Source of the DNA: Tillus elongatus
Taxonomy: Eukaryota > Arthropoda > Insecta > Coleoptera > Cleridae
Direction of reading: 5' to 3'
NCBI GenBank assembly: GCA_964006375.1
Contig: OZ023266.1
Coordinates: 63,719,446 to 63,783,445, forward strand
Length of the DNA stretch: 64,000 nt
The notes below the pieces were generated by a model, which was given only the letters and a program-made list of their open reading frames with translations, had not been told where the DNA came from and did no database searches. The translations under genes and the position numbers were made by a program. This document shows, one piece after another, positions 23,421-35,395 of this stretch. Position 1 is the stretch's first letter. Each line of letters begins with the position of its first letter.

Positions 23421-25288
23421 TCTGGACGCAGCAAGTGCGTTATAGTAGTGAATTTTCATATAAATGTTTTTTATAGCAAATATGTATTTTTAAAAATAAA
23501 AGCAGGCATCAGATTTGGTTACCATTATAACCTATATAGTAAATGCAATGTACCATATTTAATCAAAATTAAATTATTGTTTAAAAATGTACAAAAATTT
23601 TCCGAAAGTAAACTCTAGGTGTTCCCAAAAACTGGTCCGATTTTTCTGGTCAACGAACCTGTTCAAGCTATTTACCCACCTAGCAAGATATAATTATTCA
23701 CAAAAAGTTTTTCGACGGGACTCGTGTAAGTATGAAAATTTGCAACAAATTTTTTTTACGAAAATCATTTTTTTACAATAACTTATTAAACATTTATCAC
23801 CACAGTGTCACAAAAATCTTACAAGCAATGATTTCTACGGAAACAAAAGAATTTCTGCAAAAATTTACTATTTTTTTTATAAAAAATTTCCATAAAAAAT
23901 ACATACAATTCAAATTATATACCTAATATGTAACCAAGTTTAGTAAATAGAAAAATGTAAAAACATATTTCCAAAACTAGAGTCTGTAGGTATAGAGAGC
24001 TCTTCAATTTGAAAAAATTGACTTACGACAGTTTGAATTTTTCCAATTTCAGTCATTATTTGAGAGCGCTCTGTATACGGCATCTCGATTTGTTCGACAA
24101 CTTATATTAAACGAAAACCTCTCTGAATGCGTCATTTTCATGAGACTCTCCGATCTATTGGTAAAGATAATTGAAAACCTCCTTAAATACGTCATTTTCA
24201 TTGGATTTCTATTAGGAAAAACGCGGTATCACAATTTTTGATATGTTCCAAAATGTAAAAAGTTGAAAAACAATTGAAAACTCGAAAACGATGAGCGATA
24301 TAAATGTTTCCTCCTTACAAGCATGCATTAAAATTGGATGGAAAATACAATAATGCTACATTAAATGGGCTGTTCCATTAACAAAAAGAAAATTTGTATG
24401 ACCAACGACTTATGGGCCACCATGTGATTGTCAGCATAATTTTATAAGACGCAGCTCAAAACACCCTATAAATAACTTTTATAACATTTTCCTGTATCTT
24501 GTATAATAACGGATATATTAAGCATTACAGTAAAAGTGCACCACCCCGTATATATCTAAACATGTAAAAACTGCAGTTGACCCCGGAGGCGCCTAGTTCG
24601 CACTCCTTTGAAGAAATATTTTAAAAATTTTAAAGTCGCGGTCTTCTCATTAACGATTTTTTTCTACGAAAATTCGCGAAAAAGTATAGACTATTAAAGC
24701 ACAAACTATATAACTGAAACTACTGCCAAAGCATCAGAGAAAGGGTCTATTTGAAATGAATTTTCTGCAAATATTTTACTAAAATGAAGGCAATGATGGG
24801 TGAAGCTGTAACTTATGGCTTTGTAAAACACATTTATTATGAAATTTGCTTTACATAGCCTTTACATTTTTAAAGTAGCTTTTTTGTCATTTATTGATCT
24901 TTTTGCGTCAAGAAAACCAAGTATTTGTCTGTAATATTCAATAGATCTTGTTATCCACACAAAATACTTTGGTTTTGTGCATTTGTCTGGTCACCAGGGG
25001 CACCTAAAACTATATGTTTTTAAATGGCTATATATTTTTCCTTTTAATTTATAGATCTGAATTTTGCATGTAGGGTAAGTCTAATAGTGTAAACCTAAGT
25101 ACCAAATTTGGTTGCCACAGCTTTGTTATTTTCTGAGATACAACATTTTTCCGAAAGAAAACCAACATCTTCCAGGAAAAACTGGTCCGATTTTCCTGGT
25201 TATCGAAGTTGTCTAAGCCACTTGCAAAAGGAAGGCACCTATCAAATTTTGTCAAAATCGGTCCAATAATTTTTGAGTTATCGGTGTG

Positions 25289-25289
<1 letters not shown>
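23421..25289 (+). repeat. Compound interspersed repeat, copy with MITE end at left
   Basis: Begins with the MITE terminus TCTGGACGCAGCAAGTGCG, continues with the CCTATATAGTAAA block, then unassigned AT-rich DNA (23650-24360), then the shared blocks CGACTTATGGGCC (24405), GACCCCGG (24580), CAGAGAAAGGGTCTATTTGA (24733) and AAAATCGGTCCAATAATTTT (25250). It ends in (TA)n. The order of blocks matches 36299-37417. Confidence 0.7.
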
Positions 25290-25353
<64 letters not shown>

Positions 25354-25380
25354 TGTGTGTGTGTGTGTGTGTGTGTGTAA
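25290..25380. repeat. (TA)n followed by (TG)n microsatellite
   Basis: About 60 bp of TA then about 27 bp of GT. Further CA/CG-rich dinucleotide runs occur at 25520-25534 and 25710-25772. Confidence 0.95.
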
Positions 25381-25782
25381 ACACAGATATCCTCAGTAGT
25401 TAATTTTTTTTAAAGAAAATTTACTAAAATAATAAAATAACGCCAATTAAAGAAAATGTAAGTGACGAGCAGCTGGTGAAAACAAAAGTAGAATAGGTAA
25501 AAGTTTACCAGATATATATGTGTGTGTGTGTGTGATCATGTCTTGGCTCCTGATACTCTTGCCATCCGCTCATTTTCTAATATTTTAGCCTCCATTTATG
25601 TTCAGCTGATGATTTAGTTTGTTAATTCGTCAGATCACCACACTTTACACCAGGTTTTCTAAAATCCAACTAAGCTATATACAATTTTCAATTAATATAC
25701 ATATACATGCCGATATGCACACGCGCGCGAGCGCCCGCGCGCACACCCACACACGCAAGCACGCACGCACACGTTGTAAAAG

Positions 25783-25860
25783 AATGCTTAAAAAGATAGA
25801 AACAAAAACTAAATCACGTAGTAAAGATAGTAAATATACATCGTTATAAAGTCAAGTGTT
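25783..25860 (+). pseudogene. Small BEL/Pao gag relic next to exon A
   Basis: MLKKIETKTKSRSKDSKYTS resembles MLKEIKTKTKSVSKGSKYSS of the BEL relic at 52317-52380, about 80 percent identical over 75 bases. It lies 32 bp upstream of the exon A acceptor. Confidence 0.5.
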
Positions 25861-25891
25861 TCTGCTCTCTAAAAAGTTGTTTCTCTTATAG

Positions 25892-26091
25892 ATATATATC
25901 GTCTCAATCGATGGAATGACACAAGTGGCCGACTCGGTGCAGAACATCATGTCAGTATTAGAAACAACTGATATCGGTGTTGGTGAAACAGCGTCAAAAG
26001 TATGTGCTAACATTGCAGAGAATGTCCTACATCTCGCTAATAAATTTACCTATCCTTCGACCCTTTCAGAAAGATTAGAGCGAGTTATCGA
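25892..26091 (+). CDS. Exon A of polycystin-1-like gene (partial gene)
   Basis: A 200-bp exon between acceptor TTGTTTCTCTTATAG and donor GTAAGT, leaving phase 2. It encodes DGMTQVADSVQNIMSVLETT and continues to LSERLERVIE. Helical repeats of this type precede the GAIN/GPS segment of polycystin-1 and relatives. It joins exon B in frame. The low copy character, canonical sites and absence of stops separate it from the surrounding transposon debris. Polycystin assignment rests on motif impression; another large membrane receptor with a GAIN-like region is possible. Upstream exons are not found in the window to the left. Confidence 0.7.
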
Positions 26092-26575
26092 GTAAGTTCA
26101 CTTATTTTTAACTAGCTATAATTTTTTTAATAAAATGGGCACTATCAAAAACAAACTTTTTTCTATCTATAACTATAACAATCTTGTGTGGTTAGGTTTT
26201 CCAAGTGAGTAACCTTAGGCGCTGGGTTTGCTAAGTCGCGAATTTGAGTCCCCTAATTAGTAGGTGGAATTTATAATTCGAATATGGAGCCGGTTATTGA
26301 TAGTGGGTACTCTTGGTCTGTAGATTAATAAGTCTCACTTGGTAAGTTATATTATTATCACATACAAATACGGACAGAGGTTAAATCCTATGGAGTCCGT
26401 GTTTGCAATGACTAGGCGCGCGCACACAAGGGCGTAGATAGGTTTTTTCTTGGAGAGGGTATTCCAAAAAATACAAAGGTAAACAAAATTACAAATACAA
26501 CGACTAAAAAATGTATTGAATTAAACTAATTCAACAAAAAATTGCGAAAATGTTTCCTACATTAGAAAACAAAAG
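26092..26575. other. Intron A sequence; weak tRNA-like SINE candidate
   Basis: Intronic. GTGTGGTTAGGTTTTCC near 26186 and GCGAATTTGAGTCCCC near 26236 resemble pol III A and B boxes with plausible spacing, but no tail or second copy is seen. Confidence 0.3.
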
Positions 26576-26890
26576 TCTGGATGCAGCAAGTGTGTTATGG
26601 TAGTGAATTTTCATGGAAATGGTCTGCACCAAACATTTTTTATTAAATACTTATAACTTTTTTCTTGTAACATATAGATCTGTTTTGTATATAATTTAAT
26701 TTTTATAACATAACCCTACATTTAAAATTTGGTTGCCATAGGTCTGTAATTTTCGGAAATAAAAAAATGGTCTCGGAAAACCTGATCGAAATTTTCTGGA
26801 TAACGAACTTATCCAACCCACTTACAAAAGGAAGGTACCTGTCAAATTTCATGCAAATCGGACCATTGTTTTTTGAGTTAGGTCATATTG
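26576..26890 (+). repeat. Short compound repeat copy
   Basis: Begins with the MITE terminus (TCTGGATGCAGCAAGTGTG) and ends with the block CAAATCGGACCATTGTTTTT and TGAGTTAGG; the middle is deleted relative to 36299-37417. Confidence 0.65.
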
Positions 26891-27123
26891 TGTTTTGAAG
26901 GAATTCACAGATTATGCGCTCACCACTGGAGAAAGCAGACTGTTCCAACGGCCAAACACTCGATTATGGAGAAAATTGTGCCGACAACAACCGCTAAACG
27001 CCTCTATGGAAAGTTTCTATTCTTTTCCACGGAGACGACCGTTACAATTCCGAGTAAACAGGGTGTCCAACGGCATTCTTGTAAAACCATGCAAGATACT
27101 GTGATATAGTATGACATCAACAG

Positions 27124-27609
27124 TAGTGATGGGTCGGTATTTATTATTCTGTTATTTTTTAACGGTTGCCGAGCCGCAACGGTAACCACGTGTTATAGAT
27201 ATATAAAAATAACAGGTGCAAAATAACGCTTTACACTAAGCTAGAATTCGGACTTGTATCTGTTTCTTTTCCACCGCAACTAGCTTCGATGAATAAACAT
27301 CGGTTTTCATCGGCAACAATAAATTTAAAGGGATGAATGAACATGAAACTGGGAATGCTAAATATGTATGGGTATGGTATGCAGTATAGAGCGGACTTTA
27401 GTTCATAACATATTACTTAACACTTAACACGTTATTTATACTAGTGTGCTCGCTCTCGCTCACAGCTTTGGGAACGTAGGATACTATCGATCGACTATCC
27501 AGTCCAAAATAACAGATAAATAACTAAACCTGCCATTTTCATCGGTTATTATTAAATAACGTTAACAGGTTCAACTGTTAAGAGAAAATAACCGTTTTTC
27601 CCATCACTA
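27124..27609. mobile_element. hAT-type MITE with perfect 8-bp target duplication
   Basis: Ends TAGTGATGGG and CCCATCACTA are inverted complements, flanked on both sides by ATCAACAG (27116-27123 and 27610-27617). An 8-bp duplication and an AGTGATGGG-like tip are typical of hAT non-autonomous elements. 486 bp, no coding capacity. It splits the Gypsy relic; removing it plus one duplication restores continuity of the flanking sequence. Confidence 0.88.
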
Positions 27610-27617
27610 ATCAACAG

Positions 27618-28290
27618 ACAAAAGGCTTGCGGTCATTGCGGTAAAAATAGTCATGAGGAACGTTATTGTTACTTCAAAAGAGCTATTTGTTATAGTAACC
27701 AATTAGGCCATATAAGTTCTGTATGTAAATATGTAAATAGTAATCGTAGCAAACATTCTCGAAATAAGTTTAATATTTCAGCTTCAGTTATACCAGAACC
27801 AACCGAAGTTGATGATAATTTTAATCTCATTTTTTTTAACATAAAGATATGACTCTCAATTAAAGTTAATCAAGTAAATATTTTAATGGAAATCGACACT
27901 GATTGTGCTCTTTCTATTATCTAAAATAAATTTTAGCTTAAATATTTCCACCAATGTAAATTTTTCAGCTCCAATTTTATTTTGAAATTGTACGTAGCTC
28001 ATCGCATTCAAATCTTTGGCTATATTGTCGTTACAGTACGTTATAAGGAAACACTGAAAAATAATTTGAAATTATTTATTACAAACGGAGGGGGACGGCC
28101 TTTGATCGGGCGTAACTGGATCAATAATTTAAATATTTCTCTAGATTCAATATTAAAAATAAATTATTTTTTATCGGTGGAATCAAATCAATTCTCTGAA
28201 CATATTTTCACCCAGCTACTAAAAGCATATCCAAAAGTTTTAGAAAATACAATAGGCACTTGTACTATTAGTAAACCGGTTGGAGACAAC
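27618..28290 (+). pseudogene. Gypsy-type gag zinc knuckles and protease relic
   Basis: Frame after the MITE: KACGHCGKNSHEERYC and then CYSNQLGHISSVC, two retroviral-type zinc knuckles of gag. Then ILMEIDTDCALSII, an altered aspartic protease active site (DTG to DTD), and RPLIGRNWINNL, the conserved protease end of Gypsy/Ty3 elements. The reverse transcriptase is absent. Stops near 27850 and 27924 and an altered catalytic motif show decay. Sequence before the MITE (26890-27115) may be earlier gag but is not recognisable. It lies in intron A of the polycystin-like gene. Confidence 0.72.
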
Positions 28291-28690
28291 CGCAAACACG
28301 TGTTTCAGGCTTATTAGCCATCATCAGTACGGTATAGCCAGGTAAAGATGGGAATACTCTGGATGAAGATGCAAAGATACACGGAGTCACAACAGGCAAC
28401 CAGTGTACAATTGCAGCAAAATGCAGAAATGCCGTGTTATCAATCCTGCTATAGTTTATATAACTTCCTTGGGCTCCGGATTTTCACGCAGGTGATTTCT
28501 TTGCCTCCGTAGCTTTTTTGGTTGTTTCCCTCGGATTGAGGGTCTTCCAAATGTTGCTGCAATTGTGCACTGGTTGCCTGTTGTGACTCCGTGTATCTTT
28601 GCATCTTCATCCATAGTGTTCCCATCTTCACCTGGCTATACCGTACTGATGATGGCTAATAAGCCTGAAACACGTGTTTGCGGTTGTCTC
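28281..28690. repeat. Inverted repeat, about 140-bp arms with 130-bp loop
   Basis: Left arm about 28281-28422, right arm about 28556-28690 in reverse complement, with only a handful of differences; shared words include AACCGCAAACACGTGTTTC and CAACAGGCAACCAGTG. No TIR-transposon tip or target duplication is seen. It abuts the end of the Gypsy relic. Confidence 0.8.
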
Positions 28691-28719
28691 CTTGCGGCTT
28701 TGCCCTTAAACCTTTCTCC

Positions 28720-28836
<117 letters not shown>

Positions 28837-29116
28837 ATTCTTTTAAATAGCTGAGTAAATTGCATTTTGTGTATTTCCATATAATATGTAGACTATATGG
28901 AAACGTACGTTGGTAGTAATAATATAGTGGCAAATAAATAAGGACTGGGTTGGGAAAGCAATCATTTGATAAATTCTCAGCATTCAACATCTTAACGCAG
29001 TTCTGGGGAATCAGTTCACTCATCAAATCTAAATTTATAGAGAATCTGTTTAAGAGTTATTTCATATTTAATAAGTTGTATTCTAGGAAAAATATTAAAA
29101 TACATTTTATTTACAG

Positions 29117-29282
29117 AAAATTATTGTTTTGCGCTAAAGTTCATCTACATCCGAAGCCTGAATACCTGAGACGGGAGTCTATTGAAAATATAACTACACC
29201 AACACCCGCTATAGTTACATCCAATGTACATGAAGAATATCCTGATTACTTCGATGACGCTGTTGATAACAAAATGGAACAG
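29117..29282 (+). CDS. Exon B of polycystin-1-like gene
   Basis: A 166-bp exon between TTTATTTACAG and GTAACC. The first base completes the split codon from exon A (GA plus A gives Glu), then 55 codons run from KLLFCAKVHLHPKPEYLRRE to DDAVDNKMEQ, ending in phase 0. The exact phase match to exons A and C supports a real transcript. An acidic EEYPDYFDDAVD stretch resembles DTDYYPDDAEE in exon C. Confidence 0.7.
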
Positions 29283-29439
29283 GTAACCTAATTTATTATA
29301 TAGCCTTCATCCGGTAGCCTCAAAAATTCTTATCCTAATATCTAAAACAGTGTCGGATACTATGCGTGCTTTTATTATTCACTGTAGAAAATAGAGTGAG
29401 GCGTAATCTGGAGCGGAAACAGGGAACTCAACTTCTCAA

Positions 29440-31660
29440 AACAAGAACTGGAGGAAACGGTCAGACTAAGACCTAAACGTAAATCCCCGGGCATCGACGG
29501 GTTTCCGTTAGCGGGTCTGCAGCATTTGCTGGAGGTGAAGGGGAAGAACTCTTAGAAGTATTTAATGCCTGCTTGGGTGAGGGATTTTTTCCGAGGATTT
29601 GGAAGCAGGCACAGTTTGCATGGCTCCCAAACCAGCGAGCAAAGGGCAAAGACCGGTGTGCTTGTTACCCGTCATCGGAAAGGTGTATGACAAGCGGTTG
29701 GCGACAAGACTGTCATACCACTTGGAGAAAAATGGAAGGCTGTCTGACAGACAGTACGGCTTCCGTCAGCGACGCAGAACAATGGATGCGCTGGCTAAGA
29801 CAGTGAGCGAAATCAAAAAGGCGGACCAGGCTGGGCAGCATGTCCTGTTGGTAACGTTAGATATTAAAAATGCCTTCAACTCGGTCCGTACCCCATGCTC
29901 ATGAAACTACTGGCAGAATCTGGATGCCCGGGAAACCTGGCCAGAGCGGTAGTCAATTTCCTGGAGGACAGAAGCGTCACTTCTGAGGGGGTTACGAAAG
30001 GCACAAGTAAAAGCTGCTCACAAGGGTCAGGTTTAGGCCCGATTCTGTGGCTACTTTTAATAAGCGACTGGTTTAATGAAATCGAATCCATAGAACCGGG
30101 CGAGACGGAAGGAAAAATCGAGATCCAGGCTTTTGCGGCCGACCAGCTCATCACTATAACGGCACCGTCAAGAAGAAAACTTGAGGCAGCTTGGCAGCGT
30201 ACCTGAGAGACTTGCTAGAAGTGGGCGTCGGCTCACAAACTGGAATGTGCCGCCGAGTAGACGCAAGCTCTCTACAGAGTTGCGAGAAAATGTACCAAAG
30301 CGCGGACACAAAGGAGACGTAACGATAAGACCGGAAGCCAAAATAAAATACCTGGGAGTGATGCTCGACTCGGGTCTACTTTGGGTGAAGCATACCAAAT
30401 ACGTGGCGGGCAAGGTATCGGGGGCGGCGCATAGGGTACAAGTGGTAGAGGGAAAGACGTAAGGGATGGATCCAAAGACCCTTAGGGTCATATATGAGGG
30501 AGCAGTGAAACCAGCTCTCCTGTACGGCGCCGAAATCTGGGGCGAACAAGCGAGGGATTCTAGATTAACTAGAAAACTTCAGTCAGGCCAAAGAGCATTT
30601 CTTCCAACGCAGCACTGGCGGTGCTGGTGGGGTTTACACCTTTGTGGCTGGAAGCAGAGAAGCGGAATATAAGATGGGAACACTCGAAGGCGGCGAATTT
30701 TGAGGGAAAACCGGCGTACGGAGAAGGATCGCATCCGGTGGAGCAAAGGAAAACCTGGGCGATAATAGAAGGAGCCGAAAAGACAACAGGGCAGTGGATA
30801 TACATAGACAACTCCACAGCCGGAGTCGCGGTTGCAATAGGCCTGGTGGCCTACGAAAACAACGCAGTGATCGACAGTAAAGAACTAAAGCTCCAGGACG
30901 GGTATCCGGTGCACATGGCGAAATTGTTCGCGGTGGAAAAGGCCGCCACTCTACGGGGTGGAACCGTCAACATCGTTTCCGATAGCAGAGTTGCCCTAGA
31001 CATGCTCACCAGGAGAAAGGGGGGAACAGGAAGATGCAAGAGGTAGAGCGCGCGGGAACAAAAGTAAATTTGTGGTGGGGTAGCGACCAGTTAGAAGTCA
31101 CCGCAAAGGCCGATGCGAGAGCAAAAGCCGCCAAAAGTGACCCCCTAGATCACGATAGGGTAGAGGCTTCGGTGAAGAGTAGAATGCTTAAACGAAGTGC
31201 CAATAAGAACACTGAGGTAGAGTGGCAGAAGCACTGTGACGACGAGACAAAGGGTAGGACTACTTATCGATACATAGAGAGCGAGGGTGTGGGCCTCAAG
31301 TGCTGGAGTCACAGGGCGGTGAGCTTGCTGACTGGCCTCGGGCCCTTCAAGGGCTACTTTATTAGGTTTAACCTAAGGCCTGGAACGGGAGAATGTGCGT
31401 GCGGAAACAGAGAGCAGGAGGTAGCAAGACATGTGCTGGAAGACTGCCAGATGGAAAATCGTAGGGCGGCAAGAAAACACTTTGCGACAAACCAGAACAG
31501 GGTTGAGGGTTTCTACAAGTTCAAGGTAAGTAGGTCCACCAAGCACGAGGAAATCAGAAATTTCAATGAATGGGCCGCCGAAATAGAGCTGGAAGAGGAA
31601 ACGCGAAGTGTGATTGAGCCAAACCGCGTAGAAAGAGAGGGCGTCGGATCAAGAAATTGA
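29440..31660 (+). pseudogene. R1/LOA-like LINE: reverse transcriptase, RNase H, C-terminal tail
   Basis: 5'-truncated ORF2 in shifting frames: LRPKRKSPGIDGFP, RQYGFRQRRRTMDAL, LVTLDIKNAFNSV, SGLGPILW, an altered active site (QAFAAD where YADD is expected near 30126), RNase H with IYIDNS, AVEKAA and IVSDSRVALDML (30796-31010), and a cysteine-rich tail ECACGNREQEVARHVLEDC near 31390. At least five frame shifts. GC content is clearly higher than its surroundings. It belongs to a different family from X. It lies between exons B and C. Confidence 0.82.
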
Positions 31661-32339
31661 TCATATTTCGGGGAAAGCGAGCGTGGAGTGAATGGTCGCA
31701 TGAATGTGAGGTGGGTTCTATGGGTCTAAGGTTTTAAATTAACTGATGATTTTTTGTTTTTTGTTCTTTGGAGTGTAGAGGTTGTAGGGGATCCTTTGAA
31801 GGTGGATTTGACCTGACAGTGTTGGAGGATACCATGCCCTAAAGTACTCGGACGGGAAGGCAGGGGCTTCGGCCCCAAAATCGTAAACTGTTGAGGGTCC
31901 GCGTTGGGGCGAGTCGCTGAATTGTAAATACTCAAGGGAAACAATTCATATTTCTCAATTGGTCCTTCATTTGCCTTGTTGTTTAGCTTCGTCTTCGCCT
32001 TAACAGTTTTACCAAGTCTCTTTGAAGGTTTCGCCACGAATTGATCAATATCCATCTTGTCGACATTGAAAATCTTGTCGTTCCAAAGTGGTAGTTTTTA
32101 TATATGTTTCTCAAATTGTTGAAAAAGGTTATCACCGGTTTATTAATTGTTGTTGCCCTTACTAGGTGAAATCGTTTCATACTTGAGTATAGATGTACAG
32201 CCTATTTATCTGGCTTGACAAGTGTTCGTTTTCTTCTCTGCGAACGGCTAAATAGAGATTACAGAGAGGAAAACCAACACTTGTATTTTGTCACCTTTTT
32301 TTTTAATTTCAATAACACACCACGAGAGCTTATAGCCTA
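31661..32339. other. Intronic; LINE 3' region and unassigned DNA
   Basis: The first part is probably the 3' untranslated end of the LINE at 29440. 31740-32339 holds no feature I can name. Confidence 0.4.
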
Positions 32340-34190
32340 AATACTATCGTACCGTGGGTGTTGACAAGGAGGAAAGAGGCAGCTTGTTAATTCTGGACTT
32401 GAAGGTTTGGAGGTTCCGAGGAGAAGGAAAAACATGTGCCGGCAAGGAATTCCACAACTTGGAAGTCCTCGGGACAAAAGAGTATGCATAACAAGATGTT
32501 CTAAGTCTGGTGACCTAGACAGTAAAAGGGTGCATTCTCTCTGTTCCCCTGGCAGGTGGGGGAACTATGGAGGAAAGCTCCTCTGAGCAGTGCCCGTGCA
32601 GATATCTATAAAAGAGAGAGAGGTCACCAACAGCACGTCGGTGGGCAAGGGATGGCAGCCTTTAAGTGAGGGTAGGGTCACCGATGAGACGTATAGATCT
32701 CTTTTGAATGGAGTCCAGGATAGCTAGTGTAGAAGCGGCAGCGGCACCCCAGATGTGGGAGCAGTATTCAAGGTTTGGCCTTATTTGTGAAGTATATAAG
32801 GTATAGAGATTAGCTGGTGAAAAGTATTTGCGAGCCCGGAAGAGGAAACCTAATTTCTTAGCAGCCGCTTCTGCAATTGATGTGACATGTTGGTGCCAAA
32901 TAAGATTTCGATCCACAGAAATGCCAACAAGAGAAAGGGACTCATTACTTTAAATAACTTGGTTGTTAATTGTGATGAATCTAGGGCTGGTGTATCTCTT
33001 GTGAGAAAGAAAGCAAGACTTAGTTTTGGTGGGGTTGAATTGTACAAGATTTCTACTTCCCCAGTCTAATATTTTTTGGAGATCCACGGAGACAGAACCC
33101 TCCATGAGTCTGCGATCCTCATCTAATTGGGCTAAAGACACAGGCTTAGAATATTGTATATTTGAATGGAGGGTGCTGTCGTCTGCGTAGCTGTGAACTG
33201 GGTTGGATGTGCTAGAGAGGAGGTCATTGATGTGGAGAAGAAACAAGGTAGGGGCTAAAGCTGAACCTTGAGGAACTCCTGCATTAATTGGATACAGTTT
33301 AAAGGAATGGCCATCCACAACAACAGATATGCTCCTGTTGGAGAGGAAATTTGCTGTCCAGGTACAAAGTTTTGGTGGTAGGCCATAGGCCGCAAGTTTA
33401 TTAAGCAGCGCTGCGTGCCAGACCTGGTCGAATGATTTTGATATGTCTAGAGCAACAATCTGGGATTCACCGTGTTGTTCCATAGACTTGTTCCATGAAT
33501 GGGTGACAAAGGAAAGGAGGTCGGCAGTCGATCTGCGCTGACGGAATCCATACTGCCTGTCGTGGATTAGACTGTGTTTTCCAATAAATTTTAGTAATTC
33601 GGTGTTTATATACTTTTCCATCATTTTAGAGAGGACTGAAAGGAGAGAAATAGGCCTGTAGTTGCTAGGAAGCGCTTTGGATATTTGGATACTTTCTTGG
33701 GGATGGGTTGTACTAGAGCAGTTTTTCAGTTACTAGGGAATATGCCTTTATTATAAGATATCTGAAACAGACGAGTCAGGACAGGAGCAAGCTCTGGTGC
33801 GCATTTTTTGAGAACAATTGCTGAGATCTCGTCAAGGCCAGAGATTTTCCTGGTATTAAGAGAAGAGAGCATCTTTCGTACCTTTTTAGTTTTGAAAATG
33901 ATATCCGTCATTTTATGCGCGACATTTGGGGACTGTTGGTGGTTGAACATTTGGAGGTGGGTTGAGAGTATAATTGCTGGCGAACAACGAAGCAAAAAGT
34001 TCAGCCTTGCCTAGGGCGGTAGAAACAATTTCATCCCCTGAGACAAGAGGTGGGAACGTGCTACTGCAGAAATTATTCCTAATAAATTTAGCAAGAGCCC
34101 AGAAGGGTTTGCCGCCGTTGGAGCTAAACAGGACTTTGTTTTTGATGTGGTTATTAAAATTCTTGATTAAAGGCATAGATTCGATTTATA
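32340..34190 (-). pseudogene. Jockey/CR1-like LINE ORF2, minus strand
   Basis: Read from 34190 downward: PFWALAKFIRNNF, LNTRKISGLDEISAIVLKK (finger motif), RQYGFRQRRSTADLLSFV, VALDISKSFDQVWH, GVPQGSALAPTLFLLHINDL, the catalytic HSYADDSTLH near 33180, then LGFLFRARKYFSPANLYTLY and RTSKLWNSLPAHVFPS near 32430, the usual end of such ORF2 proteins. The central 224-codon frame (33624-32950) is open; outer parts need frameshifts. Endonuclease is missing. A fragment of the same family is at 8404. It is antisense within the intron between exons B and C. Confidence 0.87.
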
Positions 34191-34574
34191 CTCGTTGGTT
34201 CCGGTTTCTTCAATAACAAATGGGGGTTATACAGTCAGACGATCTTTCAGTACAGCTTAAAGACTTACAAAGTACTGTGTTCTACTATATATTCCAAGAA
34301 GGAAGAGGTGCGAAAACTAGGTACGGATTGGATTGTTTCTGGTATAAAGACCGATCTGGATTCTTTAAAGAAAATTCAAGGTATCAGCGCGGCAACAAAA
34401 ATCATTGTTAAAAGGTCAAAAAGTAAAACGGGTATTAACCGAATTCAATTACAGCAAACATTATAATTCCAAAAGAAACCTTACTAAGAAGACAAAATAT
34501 GCTTGTTACTATACGTTTCCTTATATCGACCTACATAACCCAATTAAATTAAAAAACTAAATATTTTTTTTTAG
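34191..34574. other. Intronic, no feature recognised
   Basis: No frame with a recognisable domain; ends in the pyrimidine-rich acceptor of exon C. Confidence 0.4.
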
Positions 34575-34652
34575 TCGAACTCTCAGGGCCAAATTGGAAC
34601 AAAGATCCTGAGCTCACATGATACAGATTACTACCCAGATGATGCTGAAGAA
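34575..34652 (+). CDS. Exon C of polycystin-1-like gene (short, 78 bp)
   Basis: After TTTTTTTTTAG the frame reads SNSQGQIGTKILSSHDTDYY and PDDAEE, 26 codons, phase 0 at both ends. The donor that keeps phase with exon D is GTGTGA; two bases on, GTGAGA fits the splice consensus better but would shift the frame and reach a stop in exon D. The next codon after the chosen donor would be a stop if unspliced. Small size and weak donor suggest it could be skipped; skipping would also keep the frame. Confidence 0.6.
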
Positions 34653-35164
34653 GTGTGAGATTGTAACGACGACGACGAAATTCCTGACTTGCAATGTTAA
34701 TATAATACACACTATTGTCATTTTTTTTTCATAAAATTATAATACATTTCTCTCTAATTTATATTTCTTCTATTCCCACCCCCCCCCCCCCCCCCCAGCA
34801 CCTTTTGAGTCAAGATCACTTTGTGCAGACAAACAACAGCTTGTCCCAGGATGACAAACTACATGCAGTTTACCCATTGCATTTGAGCTTTTTCTTGAAA
34901 CTATCACTGGTAGATTATTGACATATGGGCACGATTATCAGCTACTTTTTATTGCTTCTTTTGATATTTTTAACTATTTCGATAAACTAAACCCAAACCT
35001 GTAACAGTTTTCATCCTTTCCTGAAAATTGCAAGAGGTGAACAAAATGCATATAAAAACTCTGCTCCTCATATATTCGTTTTGTCATGTCCATTCATTTA
35101 GCTGACCTTGCTATTTTAATACATTGTACATTACACATTACAAAAAACAATTATTTTTCCTTAG
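34653..35164. other. Intron C with poly-C run
   Basis: Contains a run of about 19 C residues at 34779-34797. No coding feature. Confidence 0.7.
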
Positions 35165-35395
35165 TTTCAAAAGACAGGCGACAACTTTTTCAAGATATGT
35201 GTTCACACCTTGAAGGCTTTGGCACTAACAATGATACCTGGGGAAAAAACCAGAAGTTTCTTTATTGATGGTTCCTCTGGTGCTGTACTGAAAATTGAAG
35301 GACGTTATTTAGCCAATAGAGAAATTAAAGCCAGAGGGGTTAATGTCCTACCATCTGAAGATTTCTCAGAAAATGATGACATTATAGAAGCTTAT
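35165..35395 (+). CDS. Exon D of polycystin-1-like gene
   Basis: 231 bp, 77 codons, phase 0 at both ends, acceptor TTTTTCCTTAG, donor GTAAGA. Reads FQKTGDNFFKICVHTLKALA, then LTMIPGEKTRSFFIDGSSGA and ends DDIIEAY. The pattern of a helix, then IPGE and short beta strands fits the start of a GAIN-like domain as found before the GPS cleavage site of polycystin-1 proteins. It joins exon E as IIEAY-LCTLPFD. Confidence 0.75.

Noticed and set aside
26180..26260. tRNA-derived SINE with A and B box-like motifs
   Set aside because: Boxes are weak, no tail and no second copy visible.
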